A model generated the notes under the pieces. The model worked only from the letters and a program-made list of their open reading frames with translations, searched no databases and was not told the origin of the DNA. A stretch of 64,000 nt of DNA, taken from contig CAWKLQ010000001.1 of assembly GCA_963850525.1 (NCBI GenBank), positions 860,041-924,040 on the forward strand, read 5' to 3'. Position 1 is the first letter of the stretch, and every line of letters begins with the position of its first letter. Origin of the DNA: JAEMQF01 sp963850525. Its GTDB lineage: Bacteria; Pseudomonadota; Gammaproteobacteria; Burkholderiales; Burkholderiaceae_C. Positions 32,540-40,747 of this stretch are shown one piece after another. Both the position numbers and the translations under genes were made by a program.

Positions 32540-32605
32540 CCCTTCGGTCAAGCCGACGCGCTCCGGCCTGCGGCCTCCGCGCGCGGCTTACCTCAAACGT
32601 TAGAC
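32534..32605 (+). other. attC: attC site of cassette 2
   Basis: 72 bp; R'' CTCTAAC, R' GTTAGAC. Cassette-end complementarity extends to 13 bp. Confidence 0.93.
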
Positions 32606-32646
32606 CCCGAATCCAAACACCCCGCTGAGCGGCCGCTCCTCCTACG

Positions 32647-33000
32647 ATGAAAGTCGCAAGCGTCCGGAAACACGCACTTTCCTTGCCTGAGGTCACGGAG
32701 GAACCACATTTCCAGTATTCGTCGTTCAGGGTTCGTGGCAAGATCTTCCTTACCTTTCCTCCGGACGAAACCGCAATTCACGTCTTTGTCGGGGAGCAGC
32801 AACGCGAATTCGCGCTCGCCATCCACAGCCATTTCGTCGAGAAGCTACTCTGGGGCGGAAAAGTTGTTGGCCTTCGCGTTTCGCTTCGGTCCGCAGTTCC
32901 TGCGCCTGTCAAGCAACTGATCACGCAGGCATGGGAGAATAAGGCACCCAAGTCTGTGCACGCGCAAGCCGATAAAGCTGCCGCACGTCGCAAGTCATGA
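32647..33000 (+). CDS. Cassette 3: MmcQ/YjbR family protein
   Basis: 117 residues. VRKHALSLPEVTEEPHFQYS, then SFRVRGKIFLTFPPD, and LRSAVPAPVKQLITQAWENK match the MmcQ/YjbR fold, a small double-wing DNA-binding-like domain common in bacteria and often on mobile DNA. The molecular role is unproven. Cassette 3 spans 32600-33085. Confidence 0.87.
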   Translation: MKVASVRKHALSLPEVTEEPHFQYSSFRVRGKIFLTFPPDETAIHVFVGEQQREFALAIHSHFVEKLLWGGKVVGLRVSLRSAVPAPVKQLITQAWENKAPKSVHAQADKAAARRKS

Positions 33001-33019
33001 GCATCATTCGCGCAACGGG

Positions 33020-33091
33020 GTCTAACCTTTCGGTCAAGCCGACGCGCTCCGGGCTACGCCCTCCGCGCGCGGCTTACCTCATACGTTGGGC
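33020..33091 (+). other. attC: attC site of cassette 3
   Basis: 72 bp; R'' GTCTAAC, R' GTTGGGC. Apical loop TAC instead of TGC. Confidence 0.93.
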
Positions 33092-33117
33092 GTCATAGTC
33101 AGCGACTGGCTCACATC

Positions 33118-33597
33118 ATGTTCGGCCTGTTCAGCTCACCCCCATTTCGAGATCCGCATCTCGGAGAGCTCGTGCGTTCGCGCGGCCATTGGCGGGGACA
33201 GCTGGCGTTGGAGCCCGGAACAACCGTTCCGCTGGTGCTTTCTGGCACACGGTCGGAACCAAATGCCCAGGCCCTAGCGATGGCGCGAGAACTTCAGACG
33301 CAGTTCACATCGTGGCGCCCCATCATTGAACAGGCCTTGTTCGAGCACTACGAACCATATGCCGAGGCTCTTGCTGCGGGTGAGGTTCCGCCCGAGAGCG
33401 AAGCATTCCCCAGCATCACCGCTGCAAACCGGGTTTGGGCTCATGTTTCGTTGGTATTTGTCTCCGTCACGCCCATGGACGGCACGCTAACAACCGAATT
33501 TGGCCTCACCACCGGCTGGGACGAAGAACACACCCTCGGAGCGCGGTTCCAGTCAGGTAAGCTCCTTGAAATCTGCGGCAGTGTCTTGCCTCCGTAA
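33118..33597 (+). CDS. Cassette 4: hypothetical protein (second copy begins at the window end)
   Basis: 159 residues from MFGLFSSPPFRDPHLGELVR. It is soluble, with Trp-containing segments (SRGHWRGQLALE, TTGWDEEHTLGARFQSGKL). It may belong to the DUF6985-like group of small proteins; I am not sure. Cassette 4 is 33086-33669. The cassette that starts at 63893 is the same apart from one base over the 108 bp visible. Confidence 0.78.
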   Translation: MFGLFSSPPFRDPHLGELVRSRGHWRGQLALEPGTTVPLVLSGTRSEPNAQALAMARELQTQFTSWRPIIEQALFEHYEPYAEALAAGEVPPESEAFPSITAANRVWAHVSLVFVSVTPMDGTLTTEFGLTTGWDEEHTLGARFQSGKLLEICGSVLPP

Positions 33598-33603
33598 AAT
33601 GAC

Positions 33604-33675
33604 GCCCAACCCTTCGGTCAAGCCGACGTGCTCCGGCCTGCGGCCTCCGCACGCGGCTTACCTCAACCGTTAGAG
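33604..33675 (+). other. attC: attC site of cassette 4
   Basis: 72 bp; R'' GCCCAAC, R' GTTAGAG. Stem pair GTGC/GCAC and apical GGCC type. Confidence 0.93.
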
Positions 33676-33678
33676 CTC

Positions 33679-34368
33679 ATGAATACCTCACCCTCCCTCG
33701 TCTTTCGCGATAACCTCGACGAGGTATACGCGCTTCTTCAGATCCACACTCAACTCACCGGCAGTGGGCCCGGACGACGCCACAACGTCGCTGTACTGAA
33801 TAAGAGCGCGATCCTGTTCGCCTGCGCGGCATTCGAGGGATTCATCGAGAACCTGGCGACTAGCGCGTTCGAACACATCGTCAATGATTCCAAGGATCAT
33901 CTGTCGCTCCCCAAACAGATACTGAAGGCCACTGCCACCTTGCTCAAGGACGACAAGAACGACATCAAGGTCTGGGACCTCGCTGGAGATGGCTGGAAGA
34001 CGGTGGTTGAGTCGTTCAGAAAAAGCATCGTGTTCAAGTACATTGGACCTTTCAACACACCGAAGCCGCACAACATTGAGGCATTGCTTCGAGAATTGAT
34101 TGGCATGCCAGGCTTACCTTCCACCTGGCACTGGAGCGGAATGTCCGCAGCGAGCGCGCAGGCAAAGCTGAGAGCACTTGTGGAGTTGCGGGGCGCGCTA
34201 GCCCATGGCGAGAAACCTGCTCCCACTGTTCACAAACAGGACGTGACGTCCTATCTCGACTTTCTCGGTCCTTTGAGCGTTCGGTCCTCAAACCAGGTTC
34301 GCCACTACTGCCATTCGGTAACGGGCAAGTACCCGTGGGGAAGCACTCTCTACGGTACGGTGAGATGA
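33679..34368 (+). CDS. Cassette 5: RiboL-PSP-HEPN-like protein
   Basis: 229 residues. An all-helical protein with ILFACAAFEGFIENLATSAF near residue 45 and a HEPN-type R-X4-H motif in LRALVELRGALAHGEKPAPT near residue 170. HEPN proteins of this kind are often RNases in defence or toxin systems. No partner gene is in the same cassette, so toxin activity is not established. ATG is 8 bp after the junction. Cassette 33670-34435. Confidence 0.77.
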   Translation: MNTSPSLVFRDNLDEVYALLQIHTQLTGSGPGRRHNVAVLNKSAILFACAAFEGFIENLATSAFEHIVNDSKDHLSLPKQILKATATLLKDDKNDIKVWDLAGDGWKTVVESFRKSIVFKYIGPFNTPKPHNIEALLRELIGMPGLPSTWHWSGMSAASAQAKLRALVELRGALAHGEKPAPTVHKQDVTSYLDFLGPLSVRSSNQVRHYCHSVTGKYPWGSTLYGTVR

Positions 34369-34369
34369 G

Positions 34370-34441
34370 CTCTAACCCTTCGCTCAACCCGACGCGCTCC
34401 GGGCTGCGCCCTCCGCGCGCGGGTTAGCTCAAACGTTGGGC
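34370..34441 (+). other. attC: attC site of cassette 5 (compensatory variant)
   Basis: 72 bp; R'' CTCTAAC, R' GTTGGGC. The inner stem is GCTCAACCCG/CGGGTTAGC instead of GGTCAAGCCG/CGGCTTACC: both arms changed and pairing kept. Confidence 0.93.
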
Positions 34442-34963
34442 CCCACGAATTCACCGCGTGAGCGCTGCCAGCGGAGCAATTTCGTCGCTTGCTGCGCGCT
34501 CTGCCCAGAATGCATTCATGCCATACCCAGCGTCGCCGCGTTCTCTCTCGGAAGAACGGATTGCGTTGCGTCGGAGTCCTGCAACACAACGCACTTTCAC
34601 GGTCTGCGTGGGCTGCCCGTCCTTCGGCGGCCAGCGCACGGTTGTCGTCCTTCCACGCGAGCAACTCACGCGCATGAGCAAGCCGCACGGTCATGCTACT
34701 TGCACCCGAAAGACGGCAGGCCAGTCAGCCGCGGGCGCTTCACGGTCTGCACAATAGCGCCAAGAATCAAAGTCCAATGCGCAGTCGATCTTTCGCTCTT
34801 CCACCGGCGGCGAAACATTGCTATCGTCACAGCATGCAAAGCCAGCAGTTCTCGGTGCTCCTCCCATGCACGGTGTAGCCACTGGGCAAGCGGTGTGGCC
34901 CAACCCTTCGGTCAAGCCGACGTGCTCCGGGCTACGCCCTCCGCGCGCGGCTTACCTCAAACG
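34436..34963 (+). other. Cassette 6: family A cassette without recognisable gene
   Basis: 528 bp beginning GTTGGGCCCCACGA. It is homologous to cassettes 9 and 35 along its length, with indels that shift all long frames, so no long ORF is credible. Conserved parts are a hairpin (34608-34639) and an extended -10 TGCTATCGT near the end, followed by a 14-codon ORF. Confidence 0.7.
34819..34878 (+). CDS. Cassette 6: extended -10 and leaderless 14-codon ORF
   Basis: TGC-TATCGT (TATCGT at 34822-34827), then 6 nt, then ATG 34834; the ORF MQSQQFSVLLPCTV ends TAG at 34878. Cassettes 9 and 35 have the same arrangement with similar peptides. The -10 to ATG distance equals that of the toxin genes in this array. 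No Shine-Dalgarno site is present. Translation is inferred. Confidence 0.42.
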   Translation, partial: CYRHSMQSQQFSVLLPCTV

Positions 34964-34969
34964 TTAGGC
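34898..34969 (+). other. attC: attC site of cassette 6
   Basis: 72 bp; R'' GCCCAAC, R' GTTAGGC. Confidence 0.93.
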
Positions 34970-35010
34970 CGCACAACCGCCGCCTTCCACACTCCCAGTC
35001 TGGAGATCAC

Positions 35011-35448
35011 ATGGCCACCGCACCGAACAGCCAAGACCTCGCGCAGTCTCTGTACGAAGAGGGCCTAAAGTACGACTGGCGTGCCCCCGAGTCAGGCGCG
35101 AACGCAGCTTTGGCCCGAGCCTCCTTCGAACAGGCGGCCAGATATCGCCATCCGAAAGCCATGTGTGAACTTGCTGAGATGATGTTTGCTGGTTCAGGGG
35201 GCGCAAAGGAGCAGGAACGCGCACTCCATTTGAAATGGCAGGCAGCACGACTCGGTGAAGTCGAAGCAATCGACGAACTCTCGGCCTTGCTGGGCACGTA
35301 CGCTGAGGAGCAAGTCAGACCGTCCGACCGATCCCGCGCGGAGCTCGCAGCCGCAAAAGCGGAGCAAGCCCACGATCTGATGAACTATCTTGGCTCATAC
35401 ATCCAAGGCCTTTCGCCGCTCTCTCATCTCAGTGTTGGTCAAGCATAA
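35011..35448 (+). CDS. Cassette 7: Sel1-like repeat protein
   Basis: 145 residues. FEQAARYRHPKAMCELAEMM, then FAGSGGAKEQERALHLKWQA and ARLGEVEAIDELSALLG read as two Sel1/TPR-like helical repeats, which mediate protein-protein contacts. There is no signal peptide. It shares cassette 7 (34964-35937) with a lipoprotein gene 18 bp downstream, and no attC separates them. Confidence 0.72.
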   Translation: MATAPNSQDLAQSLYEEGLKYDWRAPESGANAALARASFEQAARYRHPKAMCELAEMMFAGSGGAKEQERALHLKWQAARLGEVEAIDELSALLGTYAEEQVRPSDRSRAELAAAKAEQAHDLMNYLGSYIQGLSPLSHLSVGQA

Positions 35449-35466
35449 CCAAGAAAGCAGAGGCAC

Positions 35467-35877
35467 ATGACAGCCAAACCACACCCAACGTTTTTGCGCG
35501 TTCTCATTGCTGCAGCCACGCTACTTACGGGCTGTGAAACAGTCCAGGCGGTCAAAGACTATGCCGCCGAGCGAACCCGTGCGCAAGATCAGGCGCGCAT
35601 CGAGGCAGCGCGCCCCGCCTGCCAGCAGTATGGGTTTGTTCCCGGAAGCGAAGCATTTGCTTCCTGCGTTCAAACCGAAGTCAATCAGGTAAAACTTCGA
35701 GAACAAATGGCACTTCAATCGAGCACCTCCTCATCAGGCGCCCCTGAACGGTCCTCAGTTCACCTCGCATCAGAACGGAAGTTCACATTGCTGGCGGAAA
35801 GCCTTGATCAGTTTTTCCACCTTCTTCTTGCCGAGCCAACGAAACTTCACGCGAGGGTAAGTGACAGACGCGCCTAA
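35467..35877 (+). CDS. Cassette 7: small lipoprotein-like hypothetical
   Basis: 136 residues. The N-terminus FLRVLIAAATLLTGCETVQ is a lipobox signal (LTGC), so the product is probably a lipoprotein. KDYAAERTRAQDQARIEAAR follows, then ACQQYGFVPGSEAFASCVQ, a pattern seen in small outer-membrane-associated proteins. The C-terminal third looks unconserved. Its stop (TAA) lies inside R'' of attC7. Confidence 0.7.
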   Translation: MTAKPHPTFLRVLIAAATLLTGCETVQAVKDYAAERTRAQDQARIEAARPACQQYGFVPGSEAFASCVQTEVNQVKLREQMALQSSTSSSGAPERSSVHLASERKFTLLAESLDQFFHLLLAEPTKLHARVSDRRA

Positions 35878-35943
35878 CCCTTCGGTCAAGCCGACGCGCT
35901 CCGGGCTGCGCCCTCCGCGCGCGGCTTACCTCAACCGTTAGGC
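35872..35943 (+). other. attC: attC site of cassette 7
   Basis: 72 bp; R'' GCCTAAC, R' GTTAGGC. Complementarity with the cassette start is only 7 bp, unlike its neighbours. Confidence 0.93.
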
Positions 35944-35993
35944 GTCAAAACTCTTCCAACGACGAGCGAGCACCATCGGAATGGAGGCATGCA

Positions 35994-36386
35994 ATGGACA
36001 ATCCCGCACTCATCGCCGAAGTCACAACCTGTCTCGCGCACTACATCGCGTCGTTCAACTCCTATAGCCTTGCCCAGATTTCCAAGTGTTATGCATTCCC
36101 TTGTCTCATCTTCAGGGCTGACGGCACGCTGCATGCACTCGCTTCTCGCGCCGAGATCGAGAAGTTTTTCCAGCCACGCCTCGAACAGCTCCAATCGGAA
36201 GGCTGTCGAGACTGGCGATACACCAATCTGGAAGCTGGGTCACTTGGTACGCGCTCCGTATTGGCAACCATGGATTGGGAGCCGCTTAGAGCCAACGGAA
36301 CTGCAATCGCGAAGTGGCGCCAAACCTACCAATTCCTTAGAACGGAAGAAGGTCTACGCTTTGTGGTCTCAACGGTGCATGCATAG
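35994..36386 (+). CDS. Cassette 8: NTF2/SnoaL-like protein
   Basis: 130 residues. LAHYIASFNSYSLAQISKCY, then FPCLIFRADGTLHALASRAE and a C-terminal beta sheet ending TYQFLRTEEGLRFVVSTVHA, is the usual cone-shaped alpha+beta layout of the NTF2-like superfamily. The ligand or enzyme activity is unknown. Cassette 35938-36486. Confidence 0.75.
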   Translation: MDNPALIAEVTTCLAHYIASFNSYSLAQISKCYAFPCLIFRADGTLHALASRAEIEKFFQPRLEQLQSEGCRDWRYTNLEAGSLGTRSVLATMDWEPLRANGTAIAKWRQTYQFLRTEEGLRFVVSTVHA

Positions 36387-36420
36387 TATCGCTATCCGCG
36401 CAAGTTGCACCGCATTGACG

Positions 36421-36492
36421 CCTAACCATGCGGTCAAGCCGACGCGCTCCGGCCTGCGGCCTCCGCACGCGGCTTACCTTTATCGTTGGGCC
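36421..36492 (+). other. attC: attC site of cassette 8
   Basis: 72 bp; R'' GCCTAAC, R' GTTGGGC. Confidence 0.93.
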
Positions 36493-37014
36493 CCACGATT
36501 TCGCCGCGTGAGCGCTGCCAGCGGAGCAATTTCGTCGCGTGCTGCGCGCTCTGCCCACAATGCACTCATGCCATACCCAGCGTCGCCGTGCATGTCCTCG
36601 AAAGAGTGGTGTTCGTTCCGTCGGGCCCCTGCGACGCAGAGCACTTTCGCGGTCCACGTGGGCTGCCCGTCCTTCGGCGGCCAGCGCACGGATGTCGTCC
36701 TTCCACGGAAGCAGGTCACGCGCATGAACACGCCGCATGGTCATGCTACTTTCACCCAGAACAAGGCGGGCCGGTCAGCCGCGGGCGCTTCACGGTCTGC
36801 GCGGTAGCGCCAAACGCGAAACGCCAAGTTTCCTCCCGAAAGTTCTCCCTTCCATCGGCGGCGAAACATTGCTATCGTCGCACCATGCGAAGTCAGCAGT
36901 CCTGGGTCCTCCTACCGTGCGCGGCATAGGCACCAAGCAAGCGGTGTGGCCCAACCCTTCGGTCAAGCCGACGCGCTCCGGGCTGCGCCCTCCGCACGCG
37001 GCTTACCTCACACG
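36487..37014 (+). other. Cassette 9: family A cassette without recognisable gene
   Basis: 528 bp, second member of family A (see cassettes 6 and 35). Hairpin core at 36658-36689. Confidence 0.7.
36870..36929 (+). CDS. Cassette 9: extended -10 and leaderless 14-codon ORF
   Basis: TGC-TATCGT (TATCGT at 36873-36878), 6 nt, ATG 36885, peptide MRSQQSWVLLPCAA, TAG. Same spacing as cassettes 6 and 35. Differences from cassette 6 include four silent and six amino-acid changes, so selection on the peptide is not demonstrated. Confidence 0.4.
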   Translation, partial: CYRRTMRSQQSWVLLPCAA

Positions 37015-37020
37015 TTAGGG
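36949..37020 (+). other. attC: attC site of cassette 9
   Basis: 72 bp; R'' GCCCAAC, R' GTTAGGG. Confidence 0.93.
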
Positions 37021-37407
37021 GCCCGCTTATTGGGTCCGTTGGCCTGTGAACCTCACCGCCATGCATAGCGCGCGCGAATCTGCAATGTGCTACTGTTTCG
37101 CCCAGCCCCGCGCGCGGCGCACCTTGGCAACTCTGCGCTTGACGTCAGTCACCGTCTCGCTGCGCAGCGGCCTCACCTGCATCGGCCTTGCCGCCAGGCA
37201 GCAACAACTTACTGAGTTCATGGCACGCAAGCTGATTTCCCGTCGTCGCGCGGTGTGGCACCCACGCGGCCGCCTGTCTCTGCCTTTATGCTGGCCTTTC
37301 GCTCCGGCACGTGGGCCTGCCTACGACCGTTGCGCCTTCGTCGATGGGTCTGCCCCTAACCGGTCGTTCAAGGCGGATTGCCTTCGGCAACCGCCTTAAC
37401 TCCAACG
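37015..37407 (+). other. Cassette 10: divergent family B cassette
   Basis: 393 bp starting GTTAGGGGCCCGC. It aligns without gaps to the family B cassettes (21, 24, 30) over a 97-codon open frame from MCYCFAQPRARR (37085) to the attC. TGC-TACTGT (37091-37096) is a promoter-like extended -10. Coding status uncertain. Confidence 0.55.
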
Positions 37408-37413
37408 TTAGGC
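37354..37413 (+). other. attC: attC site of cassette 10 (60 bp, different type)
   Basis: R'' CCCTAAC, R' GTTAGGC. The centre (TTCAAGGCGGATTGCCTTCG, then GCAACCGCCTTAA) differs from the array's main type. Confidence 0.85.
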
Positions 37414-37507
37414 CGCAGCAAGTCACAGGCCTGCCGGTCAGATCCCTTCTTGCATGGCGGCTACAGTTTCGTTCTCACGCATCGCAATCACCGTTCAGGC
37501 AACAACC

Positions 37508-37729
37508 ATGTCGGACAAAGCTCTCTTTCTTTGGATTGGCGGTCTGTCGCTGATCTTTCTCTGGTTTGGGCTATGGGGCGGAATCGTTCAACCCCTTGTC
37601 ACGTCTAGCCCGTTTGACGTCCTGTCTGGTATCAAGCTGCTTTGTGGGCTTGTCGCACTTGGCATTGCCATCTTCATGGATCAGCTTGAGTGCATAAAGG
37701 ACTTGCTTAGAAACAGAGGCGGTGTGTAG
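37508..37729 (+). CDS. Cassette 11: small membrane protein
   Basis: 73 residues from ATG 37508 (MSDKALFLWIGGLSLIFLWF). Two hydrophobic segments, about residues 6-28 and 38-56, predict an inner-membrane hairpin. The family is not recognised. An in-frame ATG at 37454 would add 18 residues, but a promoter-like GGCTACAGT lies just after it, favouring the inner start. Cassette 37408-37875. Confidence 0.65.
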   Translation: MSDKALFLWIGGLSLIFLWFGLWGGIVQPLVTSSPFDVLSGIKLLCGLVALGIAIFMDQLECIKDLLRNRGGV

Positions 37730-37809
37730 CCGGCGTCGAATGTGCTCTCCGTGTTCGCCATGAACACTCAAGTGCGCAGAGCAGTGCGTGTGCAGGCGTA
37801 TGGGCTGCG

Positions 37810-37881
37810 GCCTAACCCCTCCATCGAGCGGACGTCCCAAAGGCTTCGCCTTTGTGCCGCCGCTCATGTCGAACGTTAGAG
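37810..37881 (+). other. attC: attC site of cassette 11 (different type)
   Basis: R'' GCCTAAC, R' GTTAGAG; 72 bp but with an unrelated centre (apical CAAAGGC-TTC-GCCTTTG). Own-end complementarity is 13 bp. Confidence 0.85.
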
Positions 37882-37898
37882 CCCACAAGAGACAGACC

Positions 37899-38288
37899 GT
37901 GTCACTCAAGGCCACCTGGTTCCGGGACAAGCTGCGCAAAAAGGCCAAGCAAGGCTTTCAGGGCTTTCCGCTCGCCACAATCACGTACTATGGTCCCACT
38001 GCGTCACAGGCGTCCAAAGTCTCAGTCGGCATCGTCATGCAAGAAGGAGGCGAGGTCACGGCCCTAGAACGCTGGCACAACGAACTCGCGGACGTTCGCC
38101 TGGACGCCAAGGCCAATGAAGAAATCGTCAGCTTCCTCAAGCAGCATGGCGTCAAGTCGGTCGTCAGCCCAGATCGCTTACTTGGTTGCCCGCATGAAGA
38201 GGGCACGGATTATCCCAATGGAGAAAAGTGCCCACGCTGTCCATACTGGGCGAACAGAGACCGCTTTACCGGAGACGTGGTTCAATGA
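37899..38288 (+). CDS. Cassette 12: small protein with Cys-rich C-terminus
   Basis: 129 residues from GTG 37899 (MSLKATWFRDKLRKKAKQGF), 23 bp after the junction. The C-terminus LLGCPHEEGTDYPNGEKCP continued by RCPYW forms a C-X(n)-C-X2-C pattern that could bind zinc. I believe this is a widespread conserved small protein of unknown function. The longer frame upstream only translates the previous attC. Confidence 0.75.
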   Translation: MSLKATWFRDKLRKKAKQGFQGFPLATITYYGPTASQASKVSVGIVMQEGGEVTALERWHNELADVRLDAKANEEIVSFLKQHGVKSVVSPDRLLGCPHEEGTDYPNGEKCPRCPYWANRDRFTGDVVQ

Positions 38289-38298
38289 GCGCAATGGG

Positions 38299-38370
38299 CT
38301 CTAACCCTTCGGTCGAGCCGACGCGCTCCGGGCTGCGCCCTCCGCGCGCGGCTCACCTCAAACGTTAGGT
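38299..38370 (+). other. attC: attC site of cassette 12 (compensatory variant)
   Basis: 72 bp; R'' CTCTAAC, R' GTTAGGT. GAGCC/GGCTC replaces AAGCC/GGCTT: paired changes on both arms. Confidence 0.93.
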
Positions 38371-38862
38371 TCCTCAAGAACCAGCCACTCCACCTTCCGC
38401 GCAAAGGGGTAAGGTCCGCGTTTTCCTTCCAGCATTCGCAACACCGGTGTCACGCCTTCCGTATCGGCCTTGCCGCTTTCAGCCATCGTTTGACACTCCA
38501 GGCGCTGCAAAGCATGAATGTGGCTGGCGCTTCGCGCCGCAGTGCTGCGCCTGGCAGTCAGTTCGTTGGTGTCGCCGAGTACGGCGACGACTCTTCCCGC
38601 CACGTAGGCTTCCTCCCATACGAAAACAGCTCGCGTCTGCGCCCACTCCGAACATAAGGCTTCATGCCTCCAGCCTTGTGCCTTCCACCTGTACATCCAT
38701 TGCCGGAACCTTGGTATCCATAGTGTGGGCCTGAGCGCGCATCACCTTGGTCGTTTGCGCTATGCTACGGAAACACGGCAATGGCAGTCCCAGCGTCACG
38801 CATGCAAATCAGCAGTTTCGCCGGAGCAAACAAACGCACCGCGCTTCGAGGAAGGAACCTAA
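38365..38862 (+). other. Cassette 13 body, no confident gene
   Basis: About 490 bp before the IS. A minus-strand frame (38358-38696, 112 residues) ends inside attC12 and a plus frame runs into the IS; neither resembles a known protein. About 50 bp (38528-38580) are shared with cassette 39. I see no supported gene. Confidence 0.5.
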
Positions 38863-38943
38863 CCCTTTACAGGGACTTCCCACTGCGTCAAGCAGGTAGT
38901 GGTTTTTGTTTTCGGTATTTGGTATTCGGGTATTCGCGCGTTC

Positions 38944-39017
38944 GTTTCAGGTTGGGCGTGTCAAGGCTGGCCGCAGGCCACCCGAAGGGCTTGGCCTTGA
39001 CAGGCCCAACCTGAAAC
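38944..39017 (-). ncRNA. Conserved hairpin in IS copy 1 non-coding end
   Basis: Outer stem GTTTCAGGTTGGGC pairs with GCCCAACCTGAAAC. In copies 2-4 the same stem has different bases that still pair (GGCCGACC/GGGCGGCC region). Part of an RNA or a DNA structure; not known which. Confidence 0.45.
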
Positions 39018-39229
39018 CCACACTGGAGCGATGCTTGTTGGCCAAGACACTTGGCCGACAAGCCATGACAGACTTCTTCATTGCCCCCGAGTGGTTTTTG
39101 GCGCAAGATGAATCGGATGCAGGCGTGCCGAAGGGCTGCGACAAAGGTGCAGACTGCTTCTCTACAGACGGCCTTGTTGCACGGGGCACTGTGGCCTAGC
39201 GTGCGGACCCAGATGCGAACCGCTCAGCG

Positions 39230-39340
39230 GGGCTCCATTCCGATCGCGTGGACATCGAACGATTCGAGCCACCAAGGGTTAGTCGAGCTTGCCCGCTGCC
39301 GGTCTGACCTGTCATATGCGTCTTCTGGCTGATGCCTGCT
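39230..39340 (-). ncRNA. Putative guide (seekRNA/bridge RNA) of IS copy 1
   Basis: On the transposase strand, CTAACCCTT (39274-39282) equals the left half of its own target (TAACCCTT). GGCTCGA (39264-39270) is complementary to TCGAGCC in the right half. IS1111-group elements are known to carry a targeting RNA 3' of the transposase. Ends are approximate. Confidence 0.5.
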
Positions 39341-39380
39341 GCGTGAAGGAAACGGTGCGGCGGCGCTTGCAGCCGACCGG

Positions 39381-40559
39381 CTATGCGCAAACCCCGGCAG
39401 TGACGGTGCGCGTGGACGCCGGCACCGACGCCGACGCCGACGCCGACGCCGTTACCACCACCGCCGGTGGCCGGCTCACATGGCGCGCGTCGAACGCCTC
39501 GCCCTTGGTCATCACCGCCCACAGGATGCGCGCGTTCTTGTTGGCCAGCGCCACCGCGGCCTTTTGCCAACCGGCACGCTCGCGCAGCGCCGTGACCCAC
39601 TGCGAGATCGGGTCGCTGCGCTTGTGGGCGGTCATGACCGCCGACTTGGCGCCCTGGATCAACAGGCTGCGCAAGTAGGTGTCGCCCCGCTTGGTGATGC
39701 CCCCCAGGTTGTTCTTGCCCCCGCTGGAGTGCTGGCGCGGCACCAGGCCGATCCAGGCGCCGAACTGCGCGCCGTGCCTGAACTGCTTGAACTCGCCCAC
39801 CGTGGCCACCGCGGCCGAAGCCGTCACGGGACCGATGCCCATCAGCGTGGCGGCCTTTTTCACCTCGGCGTTGTCCTTGGCGTGCGCGGCGATGCGCGCG
39901 TCGCACCAGGCGATGTGGGCGTCGAGCTCGCGCCACTGCGCCTGCGCCTGTTGCACGACCCGGCGCGCCAACGCGTTCATCTCGTTGCTCGCGTCCTCGA
40001 TCACCTCGGTCAGCACGGATTGCAGCGCCGCCGGGCTTTGCGCGAACACCAGGCCGAACTCGGCGAGCAGGCCGCGGATGCGGTTGATGCACGCGGTGCG
40101 CTCGGCCTTGAACCCCTCGCGCAGGCGGTGCACGCACAGCATGCTTTGCTGCTCGATGCTCTTGACCGGCACGAAGTGCATCTGCGGGCGCGACGCGGCC
40201 TCGCAGATGGCCGCGGCATCGTTGGCGTCGTTCTTGCCGCTGACGCCCTGGCGTCGATAGGGGCTCACGAGTTGGGCCGCGATGATGCGCGCCTGCAGTC
40301 CCAGGGCGAGGAGCTTGCGCGCCCAGTGGTGCGCGCTGGAGCTGCTCTCCATGGCGACGATGCAACCGGCGGGCAATTGCGCGCACCAGGCCAGAAACTT
40401 GTCGCGCACCAGTGCGCGGCTGGCGAGCACCCGGCCAGCGCAGTCCACGGCATGAACCTGGATCACGCGCTTGGCCAGATCGACCCCCACGCGAACGGCT
40501 TCACCTCGCGCTTCACGTTGCGCTTCACGTTGCACCCCAACTCGTGTAATCTGCTCCAC
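39381..40559 (-). CDS. IS110-family transposase (copy 1)
   Basis: 392 residues. N-terminal DEDD domain: Asp in VGVDLAKRVIQVHAVDCAG, Glu in VAMESSSSAHHWARKLL, Asp pair in GKNDANDAAAICEAA. C-terminal transposase_20 domain with LMGIGPVTASAAVATVG and the Ser-containing QHSSGGKNNLGGITK. The C-terminus is an Ala/Ser repeat tail coded by a hexanucleotide repeat. Transcribed against the cassettes. Confidence 0.93.
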   Translation of the reverse strand: MEQITRVGVQREAQREARGEAVRVGVDLAKRVIQVHAVDCAGRVLASRALVRDKFLAWCAQLPAGCIVAMESSSSAHHWARKLLALGLQARIIAAQLVSPYRRQGVSGKNDANDAAAICEAASRPQMHFVPVKSIEQQSMLCVHRLREGFKAERTACINRIRGLLAEFGLVFAQSPAALQSVLTEVIEDASNEMNALARRVVQQAQAQWRELDAHIAWCDARIAAHAKDNAEVKKAATLMGIGPVTASAAVATVGEFKQFRHGAQFGAWIGLVPRQHSSGGKNNLGGITKRGDTYLRSLLIQGAKSAVMTAHKRSDPISQWVTALRERAGWQKAAVALANKNARILWAVMTKGEAFDARHVSRPPAVVVTASASASASVPASTRTVTAGVCA

Positions 40560-40747
40560 GGACTTCCCCTTTCATAGGCTTGAGATTGACGACTTCAATC
40601 ACCATCAATCTTGGCGCATCGTCGCCATTGCCCGAAGGTGGGAAGTCCCTTCGCATTCCCATCGAGCCGACGCCCTTCGGGCGCGGCTCATGTCAAACGT
40701 TGGGCGTCACAAAGCACCGAAGTCTCCCCGCCCAGAATGGAGGCAGC

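Larger units (their letters stand above)
38868..40658 (-). mobile_element. IS110-family (IS1111-type) element, copy 1
   Basis: 1791 bp. Subterminal inverted repeats GGGACTTCCC/GGGAAGTCCC lie a few bases inside each end, as in IS1111-group elements. It is inserted 11 bp into attC13 (after TAACCCTT) with no target duplication. It is diverged from copies 2-4. A ~500-bp non-coding part lies downstream of the transposase. Confidence 0.88.
38857..40705 (+). other. attC: attC site of cassette 13, split by IS copy 1
   Basis: R'' ACCTAAC (38857-38863), R' GTTGGGC (40699-40705). Removing 38868-40658 restores a 58-bp site of the same length as attC31, with stem CGCCC-TTC-GGGCG. Confidence 0.85.

Noticed and set aside
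34436..35068. 210-codon frame through cassette 6 and its attC into cassette 7
   Set aside because: The homologous cassettes 9 and 35 have indels that shift this frame, and it crosses the cassette junction.
38358..38696. Minus-strand 112-codon gene in cassette 13
   Set aside because: It ends in the neighbouring attC and lacks recognisable features; kept only as a note in the cassette entry.
39480..40577. 365-codon plus-strand frames opposite each IS110 transposase
   Set aside because: Mirror frames of the transposase gene, repeated in all four copies only because the IS is repeated.
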